A DNA stretch of 35,427 nt from positions 1 to 35,427 of the forward strand of contig JBPOJA010000025.1 of the NCBI GenBank assembly GCA_052034085.1. The letters are read 5' to 3'. Made by a program: the position numbers and the translations under genes. The stretch comes from UBA1426 sp052034085 (GTDB lineage: Bacteria; Bacillota; Clostridia; Peptostreptococcales; Anaerovoracaceae). Below the pieces are notes generated by a model that was given only the letters and a program-made list of their open reading frames with translations, searched no databases and was not told the DNA's origin. Shown piece by piece: positions 16,033 to 23,456 of the stretch (position 1 is the stretch's first letter; the number at the start of each line of letters is the position of its first letter).

Positions 16033-16115
16033 TCGCGAAAAAAGCTCGTGTGAATAAAATCCGCTTAAAAAATCTGAGCGTAAGAAACCCAAGCGGAAGG
16101 GCTTAAGCAAGACAC

Positions 16116-16754
16116 CTACTTACCGAATTGTTTCAGTATCTCATCCCTGATCTGGAAAAAATCTTCCCACACGATATAATCAACGCCGGCTTTGTCCAAA
16201 AGTACAGTCAGCTTATCCCTGGCGAAAACCAGGTCGGATGCCATGGCCATGCGCACATCGGTGTGGCTGTCGCCGGCGCAGATGGCCGTGTTATAATCGT
16301 ACAGGGCCATTATTTTCGTTTTTTCCATCAGGTCGCCTTTGTCTTCAAAGGGCGATACAAGTTTTATGAAAGGCCCGGAAAGGTCCACATCAACGCTGTG
16401 AACATCCAAAAGCTTATCTCTATAAGGTGCAAGCTTCTCCTCGATGCAGGGTTTGAGACCGCCGGAGATGACAACAACAGGGATTCCGGCCTCCTCCATG
16501 GTATCCAGGAGTTCTCTGAAGCCGGGCCGGATAGAAATTCCCCGCACGTATTCTTCAATTTCCGCAAACCTCTCGGAAGGAACGGTGCCGAAGCCCATGT
16601 GCAGGGCTTCGGCCAATGTAATCTTGCCTTCCAGCATCTCCTGAAGTTTTGAGTTGTAGAGGTCAGGATCTATGGTCCTGCGCATGCTGCCTTCCAGGGT
16701 TTCCTCGGAAGTTATGGTTCCGTCGAAATCCAGAAACAAGATTTTATCGTACAT
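16116..16754 (-). CDS. HAD-superfamily phosphatase, MtnX-like
   Basis: A 212-residue HAD-IB phosphatase. Motif I is FLDFDGTITSEE near residues 7-18 (two catalytic Asp), motif II is VVVISGG, and motif IV is AGDSHTDVRMA. It most resembles MtnX, which dephosphorylates 2-hydroxy-3-keto-5-methylthiopentenyl-1-phosphate in methionine salvage, but the motif set is shared with phosphoserine-type phosphatases. It is last in the five-gene operon, 15 bases after the RuBisCO-like gene, so it probably acts on that enzyme's product. The MtnX name is not asserted as function because the partner lacks the MtnW base residue and the O2-dependent enzyme MtnD would not suit an anaerobe. Confidence 0.78.
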   Translation of the reverse strand: MYDKILFLDFDGTITSEETLEGSMRRTIDPDLYNSKLQEMLEGKITLAEALHMGFGTVPSERFAEIEEYVRGISIRPGFRELLDTMEEAGIPVVVISGGLKPCIEEKLAPYRDKLLDVHSVDVDLSGPFIKLVSPFEDKGDLMEKTKIMALYDYNTAICAGDSHTDVRMAMASDLVFARDKLTVLLDKAGVDYIVWEDFFQIRDEILKQFGK

Positions 16755-16769
16755 AGAATGTTCCTTTCG

Positions 16770-18086
16770 TTATTTCATCAGGTCGAAGTTTTTCAGCACA
16801 TCGGGGCTAAGCATGGCTGCCATTCTGGCAAGTTCCTTGTGAGTTTTGGCATATTCAATCAGGTCGATACCTTCCACGGCTGCATCTATTGCCTGACGCA
16901 TGGATCTGGCTCCTGCTTCACTGCCGTCGGGATGGCCGTGAACACCGCCACCAGCGGCCAGAATGATATCAGTTCCAAGATCGTCTATTAGGTTCTTCAC
17001 TACAAGCTGGGTGGTACCGCCGGAGCAGGCATACATCATGGGTTTGATGTGCCACCAGGCTTGAGTGAAGAATTTGAAGCTCCTGTAAAATACTTTGTAG
17101 GGAACGGGGAATTTGCCCCAGGGATGTCCGTTAATCTGGAAGTCGCCGCCTGCCAGTCTGGTGAATTTGCCGATTACAAGAGGTGCTGAAACTCCCGTGT
17201 AGGTGGAAGACGCGTAAGCGCCTGCATAGTCAACATGGGCCAGGATGGGAACATTGATGTTGGGGTCTTCCGCCAGCATCTGCAGGGCACCGTGGCCTGC
17301 GGTGTAGGTGTTCACCATAATGGAGTTGGCACCGTATTCTATGGCCCTGTAGGCATTGTCTTTGATCCTGTCCATGGAGTCGGTGATGTTTACCGAATAC
17401 AAGGTGTGCTCACCGGTTTCCTCATAAACCTGCTTTTCCTTGGCCATGAACTTGGTGACCCTGTCCTTGAGCGGGCAATGGGCTCCGTCGGCAATGAGAA
17501 GCTCGTCGTCCTTAATTATGTCAACACCGCCCTTTGCCGCATTATAGAAAATCTCAGCCCCTTCATCGGGAGTCCAGCCTATGTTCGGCTTGATCATGGC
17601 ATTGAGCAGAGGACGGTCCTTAACGCCCAGAACTTCCCTGATACCTTCCACGCCGAACTTGGGCCCCTGGAATCTTTCAACATATTTTTTCGGGAAAGCA
17701 CAGTCAATAAACTTGACCATGCCTGAGGCTGAAATGTTGCCGAACATTGTTGTCAGCATCATGGGGAAGTCATCTCCCAGATTGGATATGGGAATGGCCA
17801 TCTGGATGATATACAGGGGGGGCAGGTCTTCAACAAAATCGCTGCCCCTGTCGGGCACTTCATATATGGCCACTATTTTGGCTCCGAACTTGCGGGATTT
17901 TTCCACAGAATCGGCTCCCACCTTAATCCAGGTGCCTGTCGTCTGCTCGTCGGCTATGGCCATGGCCAGTTTTTCTATACTGCTGGTTTTTATCCTCACC
18001 TGATAGGTTCCGATAATATAGTCATCTGAAAAAGCCACCTCGGGAAATGCATGTCCCAAATTCACATCATCTAATTTACGAATCAT
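16770..18086 (-). CDS. RuBisCO-like protein (form IV), non-MtnW type
   Basis: A 438-residue member of the RuBisCO large-subunit superfamily. Aligned by eye to RuBisCO, it keeps Glu47 (equivalent of 60, in TTGTW), Asn117 (123), Lys166 in MIKPNIG (175), Lys192-Asp-Asp-Glu195 (the carbamylated Lys201 and metal ligands 203/204), His in LAHVDYAG (294), the Lys of WGKFP (334), SGG (379-381) and GGG near 403. It has Asn at 177 and Val at 295, so carboxylase activity is unlikely. Bacillus MtnW has Lys where this has Asn117. Expected chemistry is enolisation, isomerisation or decarboxylation of a phosphorylated sugar or sugar acid. Operon partners are a kinase, transporter, aminotransferase and phosphatase. 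Confidence 0.88.
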   Translation of the reverse strand: MIRKLDDVNLGHAFPEVAFSDDYIIGTYQVRIKTSSIEKLAMAIADEQTTGTWIKVGADSVEKSRKFGAKIVAIYEVPDRGSDFVEDLPPLYIIQMAIPISNLGDDFPMMLTTMFGNISASGMVKFIDCAFPKKYVERFQGPKFGVEGIREVLGVKDRPLLNAMIKPNIGWTPDEGAEIFYNAAKGGVDIIKDDELLIADGAHCPLKDRVTKFMAKEKQVYEETGEHTLYSVNITDSMDRIKDNAYRAIEYGANSIMVNTYTAGHGALQMLAEDPNINVPILAHVDYAGAYASSTYTGVSAPLVIGKFTRLAGGDFQINGHPWGKFPVPYKVFYRSFKFFTQAWWHIKPMMYACSGGTTQLVVKNLIDDLGTDIILAAGGGVHGHPDGSEAGARSMRQAIDAAVEGIDLIEYAKTHKELARMAAMLSPDVLKNFDLMK

Positions 18087-18144
18087 TTTTCGACCTCCGT
18101 TTTCGTCAAAATTTCGCAGAACATTGTAGTCTGCTTCTTAATAT

Positions 18145-19587
18145 TTATTTTTCAATATTTCTGAATACCTCTTCAAAGGCTGTCAGTGTTTCCTTAATGG
18201 TATCGTCATTGTCAGCCATGCTGGTATAAATCCTGCTGCCGGCAAGGGTGATGACACCGTTGGCTGTAAGTGCGGCGCCAAATTCTTCAATGTGGTGCTG
18301 CCTTTGGGGAATCTTTGTGAAAATATCCGGGTCTTTTACAGACAGGTACATGACCCCCGAAACTTCAAAGTGTACTATGGAACCCAGATTCCATACCACA
18401 AAAGGCAGATCGTATTTATCTATGAGCCCCTGAATTCCTGATGTCAGTTTGTCTCCGTTCTCGCCGGCTTTAACAGCTGCGTCGGTTGCTATAATTTCCT
18501 GAAGTGCAAAATACCCTGCGGCGCAACTTAATGGATTGGCAGTCAGTGTCCCGCCCACATAGGCGCGCTTCTTTCCTGCTTTCACTCCCGCCGCCATGCA
18601 GCTCATGATGTCTTCCCTGCCTCCAACACCGCCGGCCATGGGGAATCCTCCGGAAACGATTTTGCCGAATACGGTGAGGTCGGGCTTGACGTCAAAGAAA
18701 CCTTGAGCTCCGCCCGGTCCGACCCTGAAAGCCGTAACAACTTCATCGAATATCAGGAGAGTGTCGAACTCATCGCAGAGCTCCCTGACCTGCCTGCAAT
18801 AATCAAAATGAGCTATTCTGGTTCCGCTCTCCGGTCCAAAGGGTTCGATGATAACAGCGGCAGTTCCTCCCTCCTTTTCGTTGGCCTCAAGGGCGGCCCT
18901 TAGCGATTCTATGCTGCCGGGATACCACTCACCTGTATTTTTCGAAGCATCAGCCGGTATGCCATGGGCTTCAAAAGTTTTTGTATATGGAATGTGGAGG
19001 CTGTAAACCAGCTGATCGCTCCAGCCGTGATAGGCCCCGCCTTCCTTCAGAATCTTTTCCTTTCCGGTGAAAACCCTGGCCAGTCTGATGGCTGCCATGT
19101 CGGCTTCGGTTCCGCTGGCAAAGCAGCGATACTGTTCAACCCAGGGCATACATTCGTTAATGAGTTTAGCCAGCTTCAATTCATATTCGTGGAAGAGTCC
19201 CGTTACCGGGCCGTACTCCTTAATGGCTTCAACAACTTTGTCGGTTACCGGCTTGTAGTTGCTGCCCAGAAGTGTGGGCCCGCCGGCCTGAAGATAGTCC
19301 ACATAACGGTTGCCGTCAACGTCGTACAAATACGGCCCCTCTGCCCTGTCTATGGCCAGGGGAAAAGGATAGTTGAAGGCCAGGTTATGCTGGACACCCC
19401 CCGGAATGTAGCCTTTTGCCTCATCATTTAAGGCCTTGGATTTCTTGCACTTTCCCTCGAAATAAGCCAGATACCGCGCCATGGCTTCAGGCTTGATATT
19501 GTAGAGATCCTCCTTTAACAGAGCATCCATCTTTTTGTTGACCAGATCCACATCGGGCCATTTTGATACACCGTAAGCTTTTTTCAT
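18145..19587 (-). CDS. Class III aminotransferase, glutamate-1-semialdehyde aminomutase-like
   Basis: A 480-residue PLP enzyme (fold type I, class III). Seen: FASGTEADMAAIRLAR (phosphate loop), GGAYHGW, LLIFDEVVTAFRVGPGG (Asp that holds the PLP ring), and the PLP lysine in DLTVFGKIVSGGFPMAG. About 50 extra N-terminal residues precede the usual YIPGGV start of HemL relatives. Although similar to HemL, it sits in a catabolic operon without haem genes, so it probably aminates or deaminates, or moves an amino group on, a sugar-like intermediate. It lies 24 bases after the transporter and 58 before the RuBisCO-like gene. The substrate is unknown. Confidence 0.83.
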   Translation of the reverse strand: MKKAYGVSKWPDVDLVNKKMDALLKEDLYNIKPEAMARYLAYFEGKCKKSKALNDEAKGYIPGGVQHNLAFNYPFPLAIDRAEGPYLYDVDGNRYVDYLQAGGPTLLGSNYKPVTDKVVEAIKEYGPVTGLFHEYELKLAKLINECMPWVEQYRCFASGTEADMAAIRLARVFTGKEKILKEGGAYHGWSDQLVYSLHIPYTKTFEAHGIPADASKNTGEWYPGSIESLRAALEANEKEGGTAAVIIEPFGPESGTRIAHFDYCRQVRELCDEFDTLLIFDEVVTAFRVGPGGAQGFFDVKPDLTVFGKIVSGGFPMAGGVGGREDIMSCMAAGVKAGKKRAYVGGTLTANPLSCAAGYFALQEIIATDAAVKAGENGDKLTSGIQGLIDKYDLPFVVWNLGSIVHFEVSGVMYLSVKDPDIFTKIPQRQHHIEEFGAALTANGVITLAGSRIYTSMADNDDTIKETLTAFEEVFRNIEK

Positions 19588-19611
19588 TCAATTCACCTCA
19601 CTGTAAAAAAA

Positions 19612-20868
19612 CTATTGTTTGCTTAATTTTTCTTCTTTTGACAAAAGCATGAGCACTATGGCCAAAGCGGAAATTACAGCCAAACCCACCATAACGGCAG
19701 TATGGTTTCCTCCCATAAGAGATGCCAGACCCAGGAAAATCACTCCGGACACGTTGCCTGAAAACATAAGCAGACCTTCGCTGGTACCCTCCGATGTGGG
19801 ATAGGCCGCCTCTGCCGCAAAGGTTAAAATGACCGGGGCGCTGCCTATAGTGAAGAAGCCGTAAAGCACAGCCGCAAGGAGCATGCCTTTAAAGCCACTG
19901 AAAATGATGAAGGATAAAATACCCAGAAAGCCCACAAAGTTGGCGCCTATCATGTAGGGAAGCCGCCTGTGGCGCTTGTCTTTATCTGAAAACATGGAAA
20001 TCACAAAGCTGCCGATGATGCCGGTAAAGAGGACCAGAACGCCGACTATGCCTGCATCGGTGGAGCTGACCGAACCGCCTGTCATAGCCACTATCAGAGG
20101 TTCTATCATGGTGAAAAAGGTATTGAAGACCCCCAGCAGGCAGAAAAACATGGCCACGCTTAAGAGAAAATTTTTCTTCTGAAATGCAGTTTTCATGCCT
20201 TTTTTGAAGTCCACTCTCACGGCTTCCTCCTCGCTCATGGGCGGTGTGGGGGGTTTTTCCCTTGCCAGTATCAAAAACAGAGCTGCTGCTATGGCAGCCA
20301 CAAAACCGTAGGCCATCAGGATTCCCTTAATTGACACTCCGCTTTCCAGCAAAATTGGGGTGATGAGCAGGCCTGAAGCTATGCCCAGATAGTTGGCCAG
20401 AATACCCACCCCGTTGGCTGTGGCTCTTTCGCTTTCGGGAAACCATTTTCCCGCAACCAGACCCGGAGCATTCAAGATGAAAGGCTGAGCTACTGCAAAA
20501 CCCACGGTCACCGTCAATACTAAAGTATAGTTGTCGCCCAGGAAACCTCTGGCAAGACCGCATACACCTGTAAGCAGTGCGCCGAAACCCACGGCTTTTT
20601 TAAAGCCCCACTTTTCAAAGGCTGCCAGGGAAGGGATGGACAGCACAATCATGCCGATCATGAATATGATGGATAAAAGGCTGATTGCATTTTCCCCTTT
20701 CACAGGGTCCGTGAAATTATAGAAGTGCCAGGCATCTGTGGTAATGGCGAAAAATGTCGCCCACATAAGCTGGATTACTGCCGTTATAAGGAGATAGACG
20801 CCCAGGACCACCCAGCGATAGGGATAGATCTTAATCTCCCCTCCGGCCTTTTCCATTTCTTCTGTCAA
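19612..20868 (-). CDS. MFS transporter, 12 membrane segments
   Basis: A major facilitator with about 12 hydrophobic segments and a central cytoplasmic loop (EKPPTPPMSEEEAVRVDFKK). It probably imports the substrate of the operon. The longest frame begins with GTG at 20877, but that codon overlaps the AAGAAGG site. TTG at 20868 is 8 bases beyond that site and is preferred; ATG at 20856 (MEKAGGEIK) is the other candidate. It follows the kinase stop by about 43 bases and ends 24 bases before the aminotransferase. The stop is TAG. Substrate class cannot be read from sequence. Confidence 0.82.
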   Translation of the reverse strand: MTEEMEKAGGEIKIYPYRWVVLGVYLLITAVIQLMWATFFAITTDAWHFYNFTDPVKGENAISLLSIIFMIGMIVLSIPSLAAFEKWGFKKAVGFGALLTGVCGLARGFLGDNYTLVLTVTVGFAVAQPFILNAPGLVAGKWFPESERATANGVGILANYLGIASGLLITPILLESGVSIKGILMAYGFVAAIAAALFLILAREKPPTPPMSEEEAVRVDFKKGMKTAFQKKNFLLSVAMFFCLLGVFNTFFTMIEPLIVAMTGGSVSSTDAGIVGVLVLFTGIIGSFVISMFSDKDKRHRRLPYMIGANFVGFLGILSFIIFSGFKGMLLAAVLYGFFTIGSAPVILTFAAEAAYPTSEGTSEGLLMFSGNVSGVIFLGLASLMGGNHTAVMVGLAVISALAIVLMLLSKEEKLSKQ

Positions 20869-20911
20869 AATCAACACCTTCTTTCGGGTAATTTTTATCT
20901 TTTTCAGGAAG

Positions 20912-22450
20912 TCAGCACTTTTCGTTCAGTGCCGCAAATGATTTTTTGTTGTCTTTGTACAGGTTTTTAAACACGGGGAAGATTTTGTCGTAAACCGCTG
21001 TGTTTTCCGGATTGGGCCTGAAGGTTTTTTCGACTTTTATGATGTCTTTGATATCTTTGATGTCATCAATAAGGCCGAAACTGACTGCCATAAGACCGGC
21101 AGCGCCTACGGTTCCCACATGTCTTGGATTTTCAATTATCTCCACTTCCCTGCCTATCACATCGGCCAGCACCTGGGAAATATATGAGGAAATGGCGCTG
21201 CCGCCGGTGAACCGCACCGGTTGATTTGTTTTGAAGGTTTTCTCCGTGGCTTCCAGCATCCAGCGCATGTGCATGCAGACACCTTCAATTACGGCTTTCA
21301 CAAGATCGCTGCCTCTTGTTGTGAGTCCCAGGTTGAAAAATACACCTCTGGCGTTATGGTCTTCGAAAGGACACCTGTTGCCGTGCATCCAGGGGGAATA
21401 GACTACGCCATTGCTGCCTGCGGGCGTATCTCTTACATAATCAATGAGGCCATCGTAGTCCATATCCGGCAGGTCAATGCGTTCCTTGACCCATTCCATA
21501 CATTTGCCTGAAGTTTCGAGTTCTGCAATATAGCAGTAGGTTGTGGGGTCCGCCCCTACCAGGGCTCCGATAACATTTCCCAGGTCCAGGTGCAATCTAT
21601 CAACAGTGGTGCAGACCCAGCCTGAAGTCCCTGAATAGAAGTTGGCATCTCCCACTTCCAGGCACCCTGCACCCACCTGGCACAGGCTGACATCGCTTCC
21701 ACCTGAAAATACGGGAATGCCGATGGCCAGACCCAGATGTTCTGCCGACTCGGGCAGCAAATCCCCGACCTTGTCCGTGGACTCGCAGATTTCAGGCAGG
21801 TGGTCCATATTGATCTTGAAAATCTTGCAAAGCTCCTGACTCCAGGCACCTTTCTTAACATCATAAAGGAAGGTGGCGCTTGCCACGTCTTTGCTGACTT
21901 TCATAAAGCCCGTAGCCCTGTTGGTAAGATATTCTTTGGCATCCAGCCATTTGTAGGTTTTTGCGTAAATCTCAGGCTCATTTTCCTTTACCCAGTGATA
22001 TTTCCATATCGGATCCTTGGCACTTGCGGAAACAAGTCCCGTAATACGCAAAAAGCGAAAGACCTTGTACAAATTCAGGCCTTCCACTTGTATTCCGTGT
22101 TTCATGTATCTTTTGAATTGTTCGCCGGCCCTTGTATCCATGCAGCTCATGGACCTTCTCAGGGCGTTTCCCTTTTCGTCGACCATGACGAGAGTCTGCA
22201 TCTGGGAGCAGAAAGAAATACCTTTGATTTCATCTTTGTCAGTACCGGTTTTTTCAAGCAGGCGTTTGGTGCTTTTGCCCATGGCTTCCCACCATTCTCC
22301 GGGATCCTGCTCGACTCCGCCGCCCTCCATGAAATGCAGGGCGTAAGGTTCTACGTCACCTTCAATAAGCTTTATGCTCTCCTTTTCCGAAATGTGAAAC
22401 ATGCATGCTTTCAGGCCCGTTGTTCCAATGTCGTAGGCAATGACCTTCAT
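20912..22450 (-). CDS. FGGY-family carbohydrate kinase
   Basis: A 512-residue FGGY kinase, full length, resembling xylulokinases. Seen: the N-terminal phosphate loop DIGTTGLKACMF, the substrate Asp region (SMDTRAGEQ), GGSDVSLCQVGAG and SGTSGW in the second domain, and the ATP-site segment FTGGSAISSYISQVLADV near the C-terminus. It phosphorylates a sugar, ketose or polyol; which one is unknown. It is the first gene of the operon, behind a strong promoter. ATG at 22450 has GGAGATGG 8 bases upstream. In function it would take the place of the (non-homologous) methylthioribose kinase if this were a salvage pathway. Confidence 0.87.
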   Translation of the reverse strand: MKVIAYDIGTTGLKACMFHISEKESIKLIEGDVEPYALHFMEGGGVEQDPGEWWEAMGKSTKRLLEKTGTDKDEIKGISFCSQMQTLVMVDEKGNALRRSMSCMDTRAGEQFKRYMKHGIQVEGLNLYKVFRFLRITGLVSASAKDPIWKYHWVKENEPEIYAKTYKWLDAKEYLTNRATGFMKVSKDVASATFLYDVKKGAWSQELCKIFKINMDHLPEICESTDKVGDLLPESAEHLGLAIGIPVFSGGSDVSLCQVGAGCLEVGDANFYSGTSGWVCTTVDRLHLDLGNVIGALVGADPTTYCYIAELETSGKCMEWVKERIDLPDMDYDGLIDYVRDTPAGSNGVVYSPWMHGNRCPFEDHNARGVFFNLGLTTRGSDLVKAVIEGVCMHMRWMLEATEKTFKTNQPVRFTGGSAISSYISQVLADVIGREVEIIENPRHVGTVGAAGLMAVSFGLIDDIKDIKDIIKVEKTFRPNPENTAVYDKIFPVFKNLYKDNKKSFAALNEKC

Positions 22451-22512
22451 ATCACCATCTCCATTTCCGCAGCGCTTAAGATTTTGAGATTACCTTAAGC
22501 ACCGTCTTGCAA

Positions 22513-22540
22513 TTGCAATTATAATCGATTATGATATAAT
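22513..22540 (+). promoter_or_regulatory. Divergent tetR promoter with palindromic operator candidate (22521-22532)
   Basis: The plus strand has TTGCAA (22513-22518), 16 bases, then TATAAT (22535-22540). The perfect 12-bp palindrome ATAATCGATTAT (22521-22532) lies in this spacer and at the start site of the opposing operon promoter, so one bound regulator could block both. The divergent TetR protein is the obvious candidate. Confidence 0.65.
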
Positions 22541-22567
22541 TGTACTTGAGTATAAATTTAGTGTCAA
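22539..22567 (-). promoter_or_regulatory. Strong sigma-A promoter of the kinase-RuBisCO-like operon
   Basis: The minus strand has TTGACA (22562-22567), 17 bases, then TACAAT (22539-22544), nearly consensus. Transcription would start near 22532, at the edge of the ATAATCGATTAT palindrome. Confidence 0.8.
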
Positions 22568-22658
22568 GTGCAAATTATCTAAAATTTCAACTTCTGCCGG
22601 AGTTGAAAGGAGCCGCCGAAACTGTTATATAAAATATAATATGAGGTATAATAGTTTT

Positions 22659-23255
22659 ATGATTACAAACAGACGGGAATTAAACAAAATCAACAGCAGG
22701 AAACGCATCCTGAAGGCTTCAAGAATCCTCTTCACAGAGCTGGGCTATGAGGAGACCATGATGGAGGACATAGCCGAAAAAGCGGAAGTGTCCAAGGGGA
22801 CCATCTACAATTATTTCCCCAACAAGGAAAGCCTGCTCATAGGAACTGCGGATGAGGTGCTGGAAAGGGTTAAGGAACTGGCCGACAACCACAGCCATGT
22901 AAAAATCAGCAGTCTGGACAAGCTCAAACTGGTGCTGCTGGAAATCATCTCTGCCTCAGTGGATTATCTCAGCCTTTCCCGGCGCATAACTTTTTTAAAT
23001 TCCGTGGAAGACAGCCCCCTCTTTGCGACCCGTAAAGAAATGCTGGCAATATTAAGGCAGCTTGTTCTTGAAGCCCAGAATGAAGGGCATTTGGATGCCG
23101 AAGGCAGAGTGGATGATATTGTGGACCTGATTATGGGTATATACCTCATAGCGCTCTTTGAGTGGTCTCACATCGACAAGTACAGCCCGGAGTTTCTGGA
23201 AGAAAAGTTTGATAGATTTTTCAACACTATTTTGAAAGAATTTTTGAAGGAGTAA
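22659..23255 (+). CDS. TetR-family transcriptional regulator
   Basis: A TetR repressor of about 198 residues. The N-terminal helix-turn-helix is clear (RILKASRILFTELGYEETMM, then MEDIAEKAEVSKGTIYNYFPNKESLL), and a ligand-binding helical domain follows. An earlier in-frame ATG at 22641 lacks a ribosome binding site; ATG at 22659 has GAGGT 11 bases before it and is preferred, though not firmly. It is divergent from the FGGY kinase operon and shares its promoter region, so it most likely senses a pathway intermediate. An AAGGAG at its very end serves the small UGA-containing gene that follows three bases after the stop. Confidence 0.9.
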   Translation: MITNRRELNKINSRKRILKASRILFTELGYEETMMEDIAEKAEVSKGTIYNYFPNKESLLIGTADEVLERVKELADNHSHVKISSLDKLKLVLLEIISASVDYLSLSRRITFLNSVEDSPLFATRKEMLAILRQLVLEAQNEGHLDAEGRVDDIVDLIMGIYLIALFEWSHIDKYSPEFLEEKFDRFFNTILKEFLKE

Positions 23256-23258
23256 GAT

Positions 23259-23429
23259 TTGAAAGAAAACCAAAACAAAGATTCAAAACTGTTTGTCTGT
23301 CCTCCGTGAATATTTATTTACCTGCTCGTGCTGGCAGGGACAGGCATTTACAAGTTGTTCCGTAAGATTTTTCCCAAAAAAGAAGATGTGGACCAATTCG
23401 CAGAGAGCGTTGAAAACAGTGGGGAATAG
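23259..23429 (+). CDS. Candidate small membrane selenoprotein with CPPU motif (in-frame UGA)
   Basis: A 57-codon frame runs from TTG at 23259 to TAG at 23427-23429 with one internal TGA at 23307-23309. AAGGAG stands 6 bases before TTG, overlapping the end of tetR. With UGA read as selenocysteine the product has 56 residues: a short N-terminus ending in LFVCPPU (Cys14, Sec17, a C-x-x-U redox motif), one membrane span (IFIYLLVLAGTGIY), and a charged tail (KLFRKIFPKKEDVDQ). A hairpin (23321-23338) follows the UGA at bacterial SECIS distance. A terminator begins at the stop codon. Both halves look coding, which argues against chance. The alternative is a gene broken by one nonsense mutation. Family not recognised. 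Confidence 0.6.
23321..23338 (+). promoter_or_regulatory. Possible bacterial SECIS hairpin after UGA 23307
   Basis: CCTGC (23321-23325) pairs with GCAGG (23334-23338), plus a possible U-G pair, leaving a loop CGUGCU. The loop has G then U at positions 22-23 counting from the U of UGA, close to the G23-U24 of the E. coli fdhF element. Folding was done by eye. Confidence 0.45.
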
Positions 23430-23447
23430 CCCTTGGCTACTCCCCAC
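23419..23447. terminator. Bidirectional terminator between the tetR-side genes and lplA
   Basis: GTGGGGA (23419-23425) pairs with TCCCCAC (23441-23447) and TAGCC with GGCTA inside, with one mismatch and a 3-base loop. TTTCTT follows on the plus strand; TGTTTTC follows on the minus strand. It overlaps the stop codon of the small UGA gene and lies just after the lplA stop. Confidence 0.75.
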
Positions 23448-23456
23448 TTTCTTATT

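Noticed and set aside
15720..16110. Repetitive minus-strand frames of 61 and 67 codons in the megL upstream gap
   Set aside because: They are translations of the 36-bp and 17-bp repeats and of the palindromes, with no ribosome binding site and no protein-like character.
16770..18086. Naming the RuBisCO-like protein mtnW and the phosphatase mtnX
   Set aside because: The MtnW catalytic Lys is replaced by Asn, the other salvage genes are absent, and the last salvage step needs oxygen. The names would imply a function the sequence does not support.
20830..20914. Read-through of the FGGY kinase TGA (NEKC-UGA) giving about 26 extra codons
   Set aside because: The product ends at the normal family length, the extension overlaps the transporter start and is low-complexity basic sequence, and there is no C-x-x-U spacing. 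It is an ordinary stop.
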